Shown here: in pieces, positions 52,469 through 59,911 of the stretch | How the letters are laid out: the number at the start of each line of letters is the position of its first letter | How positions within the stretch are numbered: the stretch's first letter is position 1 | From: Aeromicrobium sp. Leaf245 | GTDB taxonomy: Bacteria > Actinomycetota > Actinomycetes > Propionibacteriales > Nocardioidaceae | Assembly (NCBI RefSeq): GCF_942548115.1 | Contig: NZ_OW824151.1 | Location: 2,666,001 to 2,730,000 of the forward strand | Direction of reading: 5' to 3' | DNA: 64,000 nt | Program-made: the position numbers and the translations under genes | The notes under the pieces: model-generated | Told to the model about the DNA's origin: nothing | Databases searched by the model: none | The model's input: only the letters and a program-made list of their open reading frames with translations

Positions 52469-52902
52469 ACACCACGCCCATCCGTGCCCCGAACCGTGAC
52501 GCCCATCATCGCAGGTGCGGACTCCACGAGGTCAACCGCGGACGAACCGCTCCACACGACCTGCTGCACCCGCACCACGGCGTCGCGGTCGAGCGGCCCG
52601 CGCACGTGGGGGAAGAGCACGTCGTCCCCCACGCCCGGCGGCGGCACCGGGACGGCCGCCTCGCGCACGACGGGAGCCCGCAGTCGGGACTCGTCCAGGT
52701 GGAGCACCAGCAGCGGACGCGGCGCATCGGAGTAGAACGCCGTGGCGACCGCCAGCGTGGTGGCCACGTCGGGCGAGCAGTGCACGAAGCCCTCGGCCTC
52801 CAGCGACGCCGGCGCGTAGGGGCGGTCGGGCTCGGCCGTCCAGTCGGAGGCGGGAACCAGGTGCAGGAGGCCGGTGGGAGCGGTGTCGTCGGCTGCGGTC
52901 AC
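52465..52902 (-). CDS. DUF952 protein
   Basis: The 145-residue protein matches DUF952: LLHLVPASDWTAEPDRPYAP followed by EAEGFVHCSPD, and later LVLHLDESRLRAPV and VLFPHVRGPLDRDAV. The family is a small barrel of unknown function related to ADP-ribosyltransferase folds, sometimes fused to other enzymes. The frame is open to 53028; GTG 52902 is preferred because the domain starts shortly after and the longer form would run into the divergent oxidoreductase gene. It overlaps the GAF-EAL gene, suggesting co-translation. Confidence 0.8.
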   Translation of the reverse strand: MTAADDTAPTGLLHLVPASDWTAEPDRPYAPASLEAEGFVHCSPDVATTLAVATAFYSDAPRPLLVLHLDESRLRAPVVREAAVPVPPPGVGDDVLFPHVRGPLDRDAVVRVQQVVWSGSSAVDLVESAPAMMGVTVRGTDGRGV

Positions 52903-52969
52903 GAGGACATCGGACCATGACCATCGGTCACGAGGGAATGTCGGGCCGGTCCCGATGCTTGACGTGGGC

Positions 52970-53986
52970 ATGAAGAACATCGGCTTCCTCTCCTTCGGGC
53001 ACTGGTCGGACTCGCCGCACTCGGCCACGCGCAGCGCCTCCGACGTGCTCCACCAGTCGATCGAGCTGGCCGAGGCCGTGGAGGACCTGGGTGGCGACGG
53101 GGCCTACTACCGGGTGCACCACTTCGCCCAGCAGCTCGCGTCGCCCTTCCCTCTGCTGGCCGCCGTCGGCGCGCGGACGAGTCGGATCGAGATCGGCACC
53201 GGCGTCATCGACATGCGGTACGAGAACCCCCTGTACATGGCGGAGACCGCGGGGGCGGCCGACCTCATCAGCGACGGTCGGCTCCAGCTCGGCATCAGCC
53301 GCGGATCACCGGAGCAGGTGATCGACGGCTACCGCTACTTCGGCTACGTGCCGAGCGAGGGCCAGAGCGACGCCGACCTGGCACGCCAGCACACGCAGGT
53401 GCTCCTCCACGTGCTGGAGGGCGAGGGCTTCGCCGAGCCGAATCCGCGTCCGATGTTCCCCAACCCTCCCGGCCTCCTGCGCCCCGAGCCGCACTCCCCC
53501 GGCCTGCGCGACCGCATCTGGTGGGGCGCCGGCAGCCGAGCGACCGCCGAGTGGACCGCGCAGCAGGGCATGAACCTCATGAGCTCCACGCTCCTCACCG
53601 AGGACACCGGGGTGCCGTTCCACGAGCTGCAGGCCGAGCAGATCCAGCGGTTCCGCGACGCGTGGAAGGAGGCGGGGCACGACCGCGAGCCGCGCGTGTC
53701 GGTGAGCCGCAGCATCTTCGCCCTCGTCGACGACCGTGACCGTGCGTACTTCGGCGGCTCGGGCGGGGACGACCAGGTCGGCTACATCGACGGTGGCCGC
53801 GCACGATTCGGCAAGACCTACGCAGCCGAGCCGGACCAGCTCGTGGAGCAACTGCGCGAGGACTCCGCCGTCGAGGCCGCCGACACCCTGCTGCTCACCG
53901 TGCCCAACCAGCTGGGCGTCGAGTACAACGCCCACGTGGTGGAGAGCATCCTGAAGCACGTCGCGCCCGAGCTCGGCTGGCGCTGA
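52970..53986 (+). CDS. Luciferase-like flavin-dependent oxidoreductase
   Basis: The 338-residue protein is of the bacterial-luciferase-like monooxygenase family (FMN or F420 dependent TIM barrel). Landmarks are IGFLSFGHW, YYRVHHFAQQLASPFPLLAA, RIEIGTGVIDMRYENPLYMA and DGRLQLGISRGSPEQVIDG. Substrate and cofactor preference cannot be read from sequence. ATG 52970 is chosen; ATG 52955 is an alternative. It is divergent from the DUF952 gene with a 67-nt gap. Confidence 0.88.
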   Translation: MKNIGFLSFGHWSDSPHSATRSASDVLHQSIELAEAVEDLGGDGAYYRVHHFAQQLASPFPLLAAVGARTSRIEIGTGVIDMRYENPLYMAETAGAADLISDGRLQLGISRGSPEQVIDGYRYFGYVPSEGQSDADLARQHTQVLLHVLEGEGFAEPNPRPMFPNPPGLLRPEPHSPGLRDRIWWGAGSRATAEWTAQQGMNLMSSTLLTEDTGVPFHELQAEQIQRFRDAWKEAGHDREPRVSVSRSIFALVDDRDRAYFGGSGGDDQVGYIDGGRARFGKTYAAEPDQLVEQLREDSAVEAADTLLLTVPNQLGVEYNAHVVESILKHVAPELGWR

Positions 53987-54067
53987 GTCGGCCCGGGGCC
54001 CTCGTCCTGGGGGCGCACACGAGGGTCCGTGCGCGCCGGGCGGCGGAAGTGGGAGACTCGTGTCTCG

Positions 54068-55114
54068 ATGAGCCCAGCCGACGAGAACGTGCCGTCCACC
54101 GAGCCCGACGTCCCGGAGCTGCCCGTGCCGTGGGTCGCCCGCGTCCCCACCTACGGGGACGTGGAGGCCCTCGTGGCGCTGCGCCACCTCGACGAGCTCC
54201 AGGGCACGGGCGAGGCGCACGTCGACCCGGCGGGCATCGAGAACGAGGTCGCCGGACAGGCGTCGTGGACCCGACGTCAGCTCGTCGCGGTGGGTGACGA
54301 CGACGTGCCGCGGGCCTGGATCACGGTGCACGACCGAGCCGCGGGGCGTGCGCTCGTGTGGGGCTACTTCGACCGCGACGTCGCCGAGGTCGACGAGATC
54401 GCCCGCATCTTCTACGCCTGGGCCGAGGACGTCGCGACCCTCATGGCACGGATCCGCGGCATCACCGAGACCCGGCTCGACGAGAGCCCGTTCGGCGGCG
54501 ACACCCGGCAGGCGGGCTGGCTGCGCGACGCGGGATACGCCAAGCGCCGCACCTGGCTGCACATGGAGCGCCCGGTCACGCCGGAGGACGCCGAGCTCGA
54601 GCCACGCGAGGGCGTGCTCGTGCGCACCGTCGAGAAGCACGAGAACGGGTTCCCGGTCGCCGCGGACCTGCAGACCGTGCACCACATGCTCGAGACGTCG
54701 TTCGAGGACCACTTCAACAACTACCGCGAGTCGTTCCCGGAGTTCGTCCAGCGCATGCGCGAGGAGCCCGGACACCGCTGGGACCAGTGGTGGTTGGCCT
54801 ACGTCACCGACGAGGACGGCGAGCACGTTCCGGCCGGCACCGTGGTCTGCTCCGTGCTGCCCGGCAAGGACGGCGGACCCGAGGGCTCGTACGTCGAGTA
54901 CATCGGCGTCAACCGGCACGCACGCGGACGTGGCGTCGCCAAGTCCCTGCTCGCCGTCGTCATCGCCGACGCCGCGCGCCGCGGACGGAACAGGGTCGGC
55001 CTCGAGGTCGACGACGACTCCCCCACGTCGGCCGACCAGCTCTACCTGTCGCTCGGGTGGAAGACGGACTACGTGACCGACTCGTGGTTCAAGGACCTCA
55101 CCCTGGAGGCGTAG
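54068..55114 (+). CDS. Two-domain GNAT acetyltransferase
   Basis: This 348-residue protein contains two GNAT-like halves. The C-terminal half has the acetyl-CoA signature IGVNRHARGRGVAKSLL and a following SLGWKTD that match an active domain, while the N-terminal half (about 20-165) lacks a clear R/Q-x-x-G-x-G/A loop. This arrangement resembles mycothiol synthase (MshD), but specific MshD residues are not evident, so the substrate is left open. GGGAGA precedes ATG 54068. Confidence 0.82.
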   Translation: MSPADENVPSTEPDVPELPVPWVARVPTYGDVEALVALRHLDELQGTGEAHVDPAGIENEVAGQASWTRRQLVAVGDDDVPRAWITVHDRAAGRALVWGYFDRDVAEVDEIARIFYAWAEDVATLMARIRGITETRLDESPFGGDTRQAGWLRDAGYAKRRTWLHMERPVTPEDAELEPREGVLVRTVEKHENGFPVAADLQTVHHMLETSFEDHFNNYRESFPEFVQRMREEPGHRWDQWWLAYVTDEDGEHVPAGTVVCSVLPGKDGGPEGSYVEYIGVNRHARGRGVAKSLLAVVIADAARRGRNRVGLEVDDDSPTSADQLYLSLGWKTDYVTDSWFKDLTLEA

Positions 55115-55181
55115 TGTCGAGGGCGACGGGCTTCTCGTCGCCGAGCAGCGGTTCTGTGGAAACATCCACGACGGAGCCCAC

Positions 55182-56327
55182 GTGAGCATGCTCGACCTCG
55201 GCGTCATCGGACGCACCGGCAAGGAGAACGAGCGGCGCCTGCCACTCCACCCGCGGCACCTCGACCGGCTGTCCTCCGAGGTGCGACCGCACGTCTTCCT
55301 CGAGGAGGGCTACGGGCACGACTTCGGCTTCTCCGACGACGACCTGCGCCCTCACGTGGGCGGCCTGCTGACGCGCGCAGAGCTCATCGCACGGTGCGAC
55401 GTCATCCTGCTCACCAAGCCGCAGCCGGCCGACCTGCTCCAGATGCGCGAAGGTCAGGTGCTGTGGGGCTGGCCGCACTGCGTGCAGGACCCCGAGCTGA
55501 CCCAGGCCGCCATCGACCGCCGCCTGACGGTCGTGGCGTGGGAGTCGATGAACCACTGGAGCGGCGACGGCGCCTTCCTGCTGCACGTCTTCCACAAGAA
55601 CAACGAGCTGGCGGGGTACGCCTCGGTCCTGCACGCCCTGGCCCTCAGCGGCCTGACCGGCACCTACGGCCGGCGCCTCACCGCAGCGGTGATCGGCTTC
55701 GGAGCCACGGCCCGCGGCGCGGTCACGGCTCTCGGCGCCCACGGCGTGCACGACGTCGACATCTTCACCCAGCGTGGCGTGGCGGCCGTCAGCGCGCCCA
55801 TCCACTCCGCCCGCATCGTCCACTTCGACCCCGCCGCCTCGCCGGCCGAGAGCCGCGCCCACGTCGACGGGGAGTGGCTGCCGATGCCCGCGCTCCTGGC
55901 GGGCCACGACGTCATCGTCAACTGCGTGCTGCAGGACCCGACGTCGCCGATGACCTTCCTGACCGAACAGGACCTCCCCCTGCTGGACGCGGGCGACGGG
56001 ACCCTGGTGGTCGACGTCTCGTGCGACGAGGCGATGGGTTTCAGCTGGGCCCGACCCACCAGCTTCGACGTGCCCACGTTCACCGTCGGCGAGCACGTGA
56101 CCCACTACGCGGTGGACCACAGCCCGTCCTACCTGTGGAGCTCGGCCACGTGGGAGGTCAGCCAGGCGCTGCTGCCCTTCGTCGAGACGGTGCTCGAGGG
56201 GCCGGAGTCGTGGGAGGCCGACGAGACGGTGCGCCGCGCCATCGAGGTCCGCGACGGCGTGGTGCAGAACCCCGCCATCCTGTCGTTCCAGGGCCGCCGC
56301 GCCGAGCATCCCCACGCACGGGTCTGA
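55182..56327 (+). CDS. N5-(carboxyethyl)ornithine synthase-like dehydrogenase
   Basis: The 381-residue protein belongs to the alanine dehydrogenase/pyridine-nucleotide transhydrogenase-like superfamily and most resembles N5-(carboxyethyl)ornithine synthase, which reductively joins pyruvate to an amino-acid side chain. Landmarks are TGKENERRLPLHPRHLDRL, LLTKPQPADLL, LWGWPHCVQDPELTQAAID, FHKNNELAGYASVLHAL and the nucleotide-binding AVIGFGATARGAV. The true substrate in actinobacteria is not known to me. GTG 55182 follows GGAG; ATG 55188 is an alternative. It follows the GNAT gene by 67 nt and may be co-transcribed. Confidence 0.82.
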   Translation: MSMLDLGVIGRTGKENERRLPLHPRHLDRLSSEVRPHVFLEEGYGHDFGFSDDDLRPHVGGLLTRAELIARCDVILLTKPQPADLLQMREGQVLWGWPHCVQDPELTQAAIDRRLTVVAWESMNHWSGDGAFLLHVFHKNNELAGYASVLHALALSGLTGTYGRRLTAAVIGFGATARGAVTALGAHGVHDVDIFTQRGVAAVSAPIHSARIVHFDPAASPAESRAHVDGEWLPMPALLAGHDVIVNCVLQDPTSPMTFLTEQDLPLLDAGDGTLVVDVSCDEAMGFSWARPTSFDVPTFTVGEHVTHYAVDHSPSYLWSSATWEVSQALLPFVETVLEGPESWEADETVRRAIEVRDGVVQNPAILSFQGRRAEHPHARV

Positions 56328-56418
56328 ACCCGGAACGAGCCGTGGGAACCGGGTTGCGGTCGTCGCGCGGGACCGTAGCGTCGGGGTGACCCACTCATCG
56401 ACACACAGGGAGCACGTC

Positions 56419-56865
56419 ATGCCCACACGCACCGCACGCACCGCCTGGGACGGCGGCTTCGAGGACGGCTCCGGCCAGGTCGAGCTGACCAGCTCGGGCC
56501 TCGGGACGTTCGAGATGTCGTTCCCGAAGCGCTCGTCCGAGGACGGCGGCGGCGCCACCAACCCCGAGGAGCTGCTCGGGGCGGCGCACTCGTCCTGCTA
56601 CACCATGCAGCTGACCGCGCTGCTGGGCCAGAAGGGCGCGACCGTCCACACCATCGAGACGAAGGCCGACGTCTCGCTCGGCAAGGACGAGGCCGACGGC
56701 GGCTTCAAGATCACGAAGATCGCCCTCACCGTCCGCGGCGAGGTCGACGGTGTCGACGAGGCCGGCTTCCTGGAGGCCGCCGAGGCCGCGAAGGTCGGCT
56801 GCCCCATCAGCAAGGCCCTCGCGTCGGTCGAGGACATCACCCTCGACGCCGCCCTGGAGAGCTGA
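56419..56865 (+). CDS. osmC: OsmC-family peroxiredoxin
   Basis: The 148-residue protein is of the OsmC/Ohr family, thiol peroxidases acting on organic hydroperoxides. The two catalytic Cys are in AAHSSCYTMQL and AKVGCPISKAL. A TAGCGT box at 56375-56380 and AGGGAG before ATG 56419 indicate its own promoter and a leader. Its stop lies 10 nt from the convergent glutaminase stop. Confidence 0.93.
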   Translation: MPTRTARTAWDGGFEDGSGQVELTSSGLGTFEMSFPKRSSEDGGGATNPEELLGAAHSSCYTMQLTALLGQKGATVHTIETKADVSLGKDEADGGFKITKIALTVRGEVDGVDEAGFLEAAEAAKVGCPISKALASVEDITLDAALES

Positions 56866-56875
56866 CCGGCAGACG

Positions 56876-58159
56876 TCAGCCGCGCACGGCGGCGGCCGCG
56901 TCCTCGAAGTGTTCGGGGGCGTAGCCGTCGCCGCTGTCCGGTCCCGCGCCACGACCGGCCTCGCCGTGTCCCCCTCCGAGTGCCTCCGACGGGTCGACCA
57001 GCCGGACCTCGTGGCCGTCGAGGTGCAGTCGCCGGATCCCCTCCAGCAGCATCCGCCGGGCCACGTCGTTGACCCGGTGCACGCGCTCGAGGTCGAGCAC
57101 GACGACCCCGGCGCCCTCGGGCTCCTCGGTGAGGCTGCGCAGCACCCGCTCGGCCTCGACGAACCGCAGGTCGCCGGACACCTCGTGCACCGCCGAGCCG
57201 GAGTCCGCGACGTACCGACGCACGACCGAGCGCGCCGCCTCGGAGACCTCCATCAGGTGCAGACCCATGTCGCGCGAGAGCCGCTCGAACACCCTGACCC
57301 CACGGGCGCTGTTGCCGTGGCGGTCGAGCCGCGGCGAGAAGACGGCGATGCCCACCTGTCCGGGCAGCACGCCGATGAGACCGCCAGCCACGCCGCTCTT
57401 GGCCGGGATCCCGACCGTGGTCAGCCAGTCCCCAGCGGCGTCGTACATGCCGCAGGTCGCCATGACGCTCAGCACCTGACGGCTCACGTGGGGCTCGAGC
57501 AGCTGCGTCCCGTCCGGTCCACGCCCCTGCGCCGCGAGCACCGCGGCCATGCGAGCGAGGTCGGAGACCGTCACCGAGACCGAGCACTGACGGGTGTAGC
57601 CGCGGACCACGTCGGGCGCGTCCGCCTCCAGCGTCCCGACCGTGCGCAGCATGTACGCGATCGCCAGGTTGCGGTCGGCCGTGTCGAGCTCGGAGGTGAA
57701 GACCGCCTCGTCCACGTCGAGGTCGCGCCCGGCGAGGCGGGAGTAGAGCGCGAGGATCCGCGCGAAGCGCGCCTCTGCGTCGTCACCCTTCACGAGGGCG
57801 TGCGCCGCGATCGCGCCGGCGTTGATCATCGGGTTGCGCGGCCGCCCCGTGGACGGCTCGAGCGAGATCTCGTTGAACGCGTCGCCGGAGGGCTCCACGT
57901 CGATCGTTCGCAGCACCCCGTCGAGACCCTGGTCCGCGATCGCGAGCGCGTACGTGAACGGCTTGGAGATCGACTGGATGGAGAACGACGACCCGGCGTC
58001 ACCGGCGGTCCACACCGTCCCGTCGAGCGTGGACACCGCGATGGCCAGACGGTCGGGGTCGGCCTGCGCGAGCTCGGGGATGTAGTCGGCCACGGCACCG
58101 TCGTCGGCGTCGCACTCGGCTAGAACCTGGTCGAGGTAGTCGGGAACGGGTGTCCTCAT
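56876..58159 (-). CDS. glsA: Glutaminase with C-terminal STAS domain
   Basis: This 427-residue protein carries a serine-dependent glutaminase domain in residues about 1-305 and a STAS-like domain in about 325-410 (VVLDLERVHRVNDVARRMLL). The glutaminase nucleophile motif S-x-x-K is in FSIQSISKPFTYAL, and NPMINAGAI, YTRQCSVSV and the glycine-rich GIPAKSGVAGGLIGVLPG are intact. It hydrolyses glutamine to glutamate and ammonia. The STAS module implies regulation by binding. ATG 58159 is chosen; the frame extends to 58447 as a shadow. Confidence 0.93.
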   Translation of the reverse strand: MRTPVPDYLDQVLAECDADDGAVADYIPELAQADPDRLAIAVSTLDGTVWTAGDAGSSFSIQSISKPFTYALAIADQGLDGVLRTIDVEPSGDAFNEISLEPSTGRPRNPMINAGAIAAHALVKGDDAEARFARILALYSRLAGRDLDVDEAVFTSELDTADRNLAIAYMLRTVGTLEADAPDVVRGYTRQCSVSVTVSDLARMAAVLAAQGRGPDGTQLLEPHVSRQVLSVMATCGMYDAAGDWLTTVGIPAKSGVAGGLIGVLPGQVGIAVFSPRLDRHGNSARGVRVFERLSRDMGLHLMEVSEAARSVVRRYVADSGSAVHEVSGDLRFVEAERVLRSLTEEPEGAGVVVLDLERVHRVNDVARRMLLEGIRRLHLDGHEVRLVDPSEALGGGHGEAGRGAGPDSGDGYAPEHFEDAAAAVRG

Positions 58160-58279
58160 GGCGCGATGCTGCCACGGACACGAACGCCGGCTGCCACCCC
58201 GGTGCAGCCGCCCGTCGCCGCGCGCCTCTAGCGTCGGAGGCGTCGGGGACGAGCCCCGGCACGATCGGGAGGCAGCCCC

Positions 58280-58606
58280 ATGCACGCACCCAAGACCACC
58301 GCCGTGACGACGTCGCACGACGCGGACCGCACCTTCGGTGCACTCGTCGAGACCGTCGAGTCCGGCTCCTACACCCTCACCACGCGCGACGACGCGTCGC
58401 GCACCATCGCGTTCACGAGCGGCAAGACCGCCTTCTCCTGGGGCCACGAGTACCTGGCCACCGTGACCCCGGCCGCCAGCGGCGCGAACCTCGAGGTCGT
58501 CGCCGGTGGCCTCGACGACAAGCCCAAGGCCCTCCTCGACGGCCGCAAGAACGTGAAGGCGGGGGCCAAGGTCGTCGAGGCCGTGAAGGTCGTGCTCGGC
58601 GACTGA
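58280..58606 (+). CDS. Small protein of unknown function
   Basis: The 108-residue soluble protein alternates beta-strand-like segments (ESGSYTLTTRDDASRTIAFT, EYLATVTPAASGANLEVVAG) and ends with a Lys-rich helix (KNVKAGAKVVEAVKVVLGD). It resembles small SRPBCC- or DUF1499-like proteins only vaguely, so no family is claimed. GGGAGG precedes ATG 58280, and a TAGCGT box at 58229-58234 is a plausible -10. Confidence 0.65.
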   Translation: MHAPKTTAVTTSHDADRTFGALVETVESGSYTLTTRDDASRTIAFTSGKTAFSWGHEYLATVTPAASGANLEVVAGGLDDKPKALLDGRKNVKAGAKVVEAVKVVLGD

Positions 58607-58668
58607 CGCGGGACGTCGGAGCCTCTTCGAGGGGCAGTGATGTCCGCGCGCGGTGTCACCATGGCCCC

Positions 58669-59730
58669 GTGCGCCAGTCCCTCGCTCCCTACCGCCTGCG
58701 GTCGCAACGACTCGTGGGACCCGGCCTGCCCGATCCCGTCGCGGTCGTGCGCCACCTCGGCGCCGTGCAGTCGCAGGAGCACACCACGGCGCCGTGGAGC
58801 ATCGGGCGGCGGTGCGGCGCCACGCTGACCCAGGTGCTGGACGCCCTCGACGTCGGCCGGGTCGTGCGGACCCACGCCCTGCGCACGACCTGGCACCACG
58901 TGCACCTCGACGACCTCCCGCTCGTCGTGGCCGCCGCGGGCGACCGCGTGATGGCCCAGGTCGTCCCGCACGTCCGTCGTCAGGGTGTCGACGAGGCGAC
59001 CCTCGTGGCCTCGAGCGAGGTGGTCTCCGCCGCGGTCCGGGAGACGCCGGGGTGCACCCGCGACGTCATCGCCGACCGCCTCGCCGCCGCAGGTCTGCCC
59101 GCCCGGGGCGACGTCCTGGCCCACGTCGTGATGGCGGCGGAGCTGCGGGGGGAGATCGCGGGTCGGCGCGACCCCGGCACCCAGCACCGCTACCACCCCG
59201 TCGTCCTCACCCCGTCCCCCCTCGACGCCCAGGCAGCCCGGGCGTGGCTGGCCGCCACCTACGTGCGCGGACACGGGCCGGCCGGTGCCGCCGACCTCGC
59301 CTGGTGGTCCAGCCTCACGCTCACGCAGGCGCGGCGCGCCCTCGTCGACGCGGGCCTGCACGAGGTGCAGGTCGCGGGTCGCTCGCTGTGGACCGACGTC
59401 GATGCCGGCGCCCTCGAGTCCGAGCGCGTCGACGTCCCGCCGGTGCTGCTGCTCGCGAACTTCGACGAGCTGATCTCCCACGCGCGCGACGGCGACCTGC
59501 GGGCCGAGGTGGGTCCCCGCTACGACGACGTCCTGGGTGGGGTCGGGATCCTGGTCCTCGACGGTCGCCTCGCCGGGAGCTGGAACCGCTCGGTGAGCGC
59601 GGGTCGGCTCGAGGTCACGGTGCGGACCGACGCGTCGCTGTCGCCGCGACACCGCTCGGCCCTCGACGAGGAGGCGCAGGCCCTCGCCACCTTCCACGGG
59701 CACGCCGAGGCCCGCGTCGCGGTGTCCTGA
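58669..59730 (+). CDS. Winged-helix DNA-binding protein, AlkZ/HTH_42 family
   Basis: This 353-residue protein matches the HTH_42 superfamily, whose studied members AlkZ and YcaQ are DNA glycosylases that unhook interstrand crosslinks. It has the Q-x-Q motif region AVQSQEHTTAPWSIGRR, the DPVAVVRHL start, and the later HGPAGAADLAWWSSLTLTQA and DELISHARD segments. Substrate is uncertain since non-AlkZ members of the family are poorly studied. GTG 58669 lies 6 nt after CACCAT, a possible weak -10, and the frame upstream is not used. Confidence 0.8.
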   Translation: MRQSLAPYRLRSQRLVGPGLPDPVAVVRHLGAVQSQEHTTAPWSIGRRCGATLTQVLDALDVGRVVRTHALRTTWHHVHLDDLPLVVAAAGDRVMAQVVPHVRRQGVDEATLVASSEVVSAAVRETPGCTRDVIADRLAAAGLPARGDVLAHVVMAAELRGEIAGRRDPGTQHRYHPVVLTPSPLDAQAARAWLAATYVRGHGPAGAADLAWWSSLTLTQARRALVDAGLHEVQVAGRSLWTDVDAGALESERVDVPPVLLLANFDELISHARDGDLRAEVGPRYDDVLGGVGILVLDGRLAGSWNRSVSAGRLEVTVRTDASLSPRHRSALDEEAQALATFHGHAEARVAVS

Positions 59731-59850
59731 GCCTGCCCCGAGCACCGTCTCGAGGCTCGCGAAACGCTGCGCCGTCGACGACGCCGTGGCACGGTGAGAG
59801 CACGGCTCCGCGGTGGTCGAACCGGGCGTTCGGCGTCGGACCCTCCGCGC

Positions 59851-59856
59851 TACCCT
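59851..59856 (+). promoter_or_regulatory. -10 box of kgd
   Basis: TACCCT lies 55 nt before the kgd GTG, giving a leader of about 50 nt that includes GGAAGAGG. The rest of 59731-59911 shows no gene. Confidence 0.4.
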
Positions 59857-59911
59857 GGAGCCGCACCGTGTCCAGTGCGCAGGGAACCAACCGGAAGAGG
59901 CGATCGAGGCC

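Noticed and set aside
52903..53028. Longer N-terminus for the DUF952 gene
   Set aside because: It would overlap the divergent oxidoreductase start and adds sequence outside the domain.
53999..54025. Terminator after the luciferase-like gene
   Set aside because: Only a 7-bp stem with a 13-nt loop is present; too weak to list as a feature.
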